In this document: positions 62,803-64,000 of the stretch, one piece after another | Layout of the letters: each line of letters starts with the position of its first letter | Position numbering within the stretch: the stretch's first letter is position 1 | Source: an uncultured Holophagaceae bacterium | GTDB lineage: Bacteria; Acidobacteriota; Holophagae; Holophagales; Holophagaceae | Assembly: GCA_903857495.1 (NCBI GenBank) | Contig: CAIOFF010000060.1 | Location: 41,330 to 105,329, forward strand | DNA length: 64,000 nucleotides | Reading direction: 5' to 3' | Program-made: the position numbers and the translations under genes | The notes under the pieces: generated by a model | What the model was told of the DNA's origin: nothing | The model's database searches: none | The model's input: the letters and a program-made list of their open reading frames with translations, nothing else

Positions 62803-63701
62803 GCCATCCCACCACCACCCCATCTGCACTGGAAACGGCCCATGGGGCTATTCCCTTCCCTGCCTACATCCCCGTCACGACCTTCGGGGCCAGATACCCG
62901 CTGGATGACCTGATCCGCCCCTACCTCCCGCGCCTGGCCCCTGCCCTGATGGTGAGCTACCACTACGCCAAGCAGATGAAGGTCCGCCCTGAGCTGCCCC
63001 TTCTCATCGACTCCGGTGGTTTCGCCTCGCTCTTCAAGGGAGCCAAGATCCGCAAGCAGGGAGGGGTGGGGATCCTTAAGATTCCTCGGGAGGACGGTGG
63101 CGAGGACATCCTCACGCCAAGTGACGTGCTGGCCTTCCAGGAAGCGAACGCCGATGTGGCCTTCACCCTCGATTTTCCGATCCCTCCCTCCATGGATGCC
63201 CGAGAGGCCAAGCAGCGCCTGGAGCTAACGGTGCTCAATGCTCAGTGGGCACTGGAGAACCGGCGCAGTCGCACCCTGAAGCTCTACGCATGTATCCAGG
63301 GGCTGAACTTCGATGGGTATGTGCTTTGTGCCAAGGAACTGGTGAAGGCAGGCTTCGATGGCTTTGCAATCGGGGGACTGGTTCCACGGGTATCCGATCG
63401 AAAGGAGATCTATCGCATCGTAGAGGCCATCCGCACGATAGCGGAAGATAGGCCGATCCATGTCTTTGGACTTGGCAAGCCCGACCTGACCGACCAACTA
63501 TTCTCGCTGGGTGTGCAGTCGGTCGACTCCAGCAGCTACGTGAAATTGGCTGCCGATGGGCGATCGTGGAAGCAACCAGAGATCACCCTTCAGGACGCTA
63601 CTCCGATGGAACGTCTCCAGCTTGCACTTTCTAACTTGGCCTTTGCCGGGAAAAGGAATCTCCCACTATCCGCCTGTTTGTCTCTGGCCGGAGGCAATTA
63701 A
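62799..63701 (+). CDS. DpdA-like TGT-fold transglycosylase
   Basis: A 300-residue protein of the tRNA-guanine transglycosylase superfamily. Active-site landmarks: PLLIDSGGF (71-75, base-binding Asp), Asp125 in FTLDFPIP, CIQG (165-168), GFAIGGL (188-194), HVFGLG, and the candidate nucleophile Asp243 in GVQSVDSSSY. The C-terminal CxCxxC...H zinc site of tRNA TGTs is absent and the protein is short, as in DpdA-type enzymes that put preQ0-derived bases into DNA. Coupled to the SWIM helicase. The fold is well supported; DNA as substrate is inferred. No preQ0 synthesis gene lies in the window. Confidence 0.8.
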   Translation: MSHPTTTPSALETAHGAIPFPAYIPVTTFGARYPLDDLIRPYLPRLAPALMVSYHYAKQMKVRPELPLLIDSGGFASLFKGAKIRKQGGVGILKIPREDGGEDILTPSDVLAFQEANADVAFTLDFPIPPSMDAREAKQRLELTVLNAQWALENRRSRTLKLYACIQGLNFDGYVLCAKELVKAGFDGFAIGGLVPRVSDRKEIYRIVEAIRTIAEDRPIHVFGLGKPDLTDQLFSLGVQSVDSSSYVKLAADGRSWKQPEITLQDATPMERLQLALSNLAFAGKRNLPLSACLSLAGGN

Positions 63702-63747
63702 CAGGGCCGGTCTGATTGGAGGTTCGGTAGCCTGACTTGAGTCTTCT

Positions 63748-63780
63748 GGGGCAAGGAAGGCATGTGGCCTTGCCTTGAAA
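63748..63780 (+). terminator. Hairpin after the TGT-like gene, possible terminator
   Basis: Stem GGCAAGG (63750-63756) / CCTTGCC (63768-63774) with an 11-base loop. Only two T follow, so termination is uncertain. Confidence 0.4.
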
Positions 63781-63921
63781 ATTCCTTCATAGTGTCCAGA
63801 AATAATGAGGAGTCAAAATACCCTGAAGGTCAAGTTGGTTTGTATTGCTATGACCATTGGTGACGTCCTCCCGGAAAACTAGACCAAGGATAATGTGAGT
63901 CCTCCCCCTTTGGAGGGCCCC

Positions 63922-64000
63922 TTGAGGAAGAGCAGATACACCGAGGAGCAGATCATCTTGGCCTTGAAAGAGCACGAGGCCGGCAGGACGACGGCACAGA
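63922..64000 (+). CDS. IS3-family transposase OrfA, N-terminal fragment
   Basis: The right edge cuts this gene after 26 codons. The visible peptide, RKSRYTEEQIILALKEHEAG, is the start of an IS3-group (IS407/IS51-like) OrfA helix-turn-helix. TTG 63922 follows GGAGG by a few bases. The left terminal repeat of the IS was not identified; it should lie between about 63780 and 63900. Confidence 0.78.
   Translation, partial: MRKSRYTEEQIILALKEHEAGRTTAQ

Noticed and set aside
1..64000. CRISPR arrays
   Set aside because: No direct repeats of 24-40 bases with regular spacers were seen; the only tandem array has a 14-base unit and no spacers.

Overview
The window looks like a chromosomal segment of a high-GC Gram-negative bacterium. 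Outer-membrane biogenesis genes (bamA, a Skp/OmpH chaperone), two lipoproteins with lipoboxes, clpB and clpC, hemerythrin and c-di-GMP regulators are all present. The best taxonomic guess is Acidobacteriota, class Holophagae (Geothrix/Holophaga-like). This rests on gene style and on short intergenic inverted repeats built from AAAGAACACAAAG-type units; no marker gene proves it.

Positions 1-33.8 kb are core-like, GC-rich and densely packed: a cut CapA-like gene; a TPMT-like methyltransferase; a three-gene SsuABC/TauABC-type ABC importer; a hemerythrin-HAD fusion; a split chromate transporter; mutS with a PPOx-fold gene; an LhgO-like oxidase; a ThrE-like exporter; a papain-like peptidase divergent from clpB; three response regulators ending in HD-GYP and GGDEF outputs; metK; two lipoproteins, one lipase-like; and a minus-strand run clpC-bamA-skp-MFS-acyltransferase. 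purA closes this part.

tRNA-Lys(TTT) and tRNA-Glu(TTC) at 33.9-34.1 kb mark a sharp change. From there to the right edge the DNA is accessory: variable and locally low GC, long gene-poor stretches, and almost only nucleic-acid enzymes. It holds an AT-rich T5orf172/GIY-YIG gene; a large protein joining a Cas4/RecB-like nuclease, a DEDD exonuclease and an SF1 helicase; a gamma-glutamylcyclotransferase-like gene; rmuC; a WYL regulator; and a complete type I Wadjet operon (jetABCD, 45.3-52.2 kb) with a perfect palindrome just upstream of jetA. After about 2 kb of gene-poor DNA comes a mobile-element-like cassette: an excisionase-type HTH protein, a small protein and a compact MobF-like HUH relaxase.

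The most novel part is 57.4-63.7 kb. Two Ski2/Hel308-like helicases are transcribed divergently from an AT-rich 100-bp region. One is coupled to a Cro/CI-type HTH protein, and the other, carrying a SWIM zinc finger, is coupled to a 300-residue TGT-fold protein. That protein keeps the transglycosylase active-site residues but lacks the zinc-binding tail of tRNA TGTs. This resembles DpdA-type DNA 7-deazaguanine insertion enzymes and suggests a DNA-modification or defence module. The right edge cuts into an IS3-family transposase gene, so the module or island may continue outside the window.
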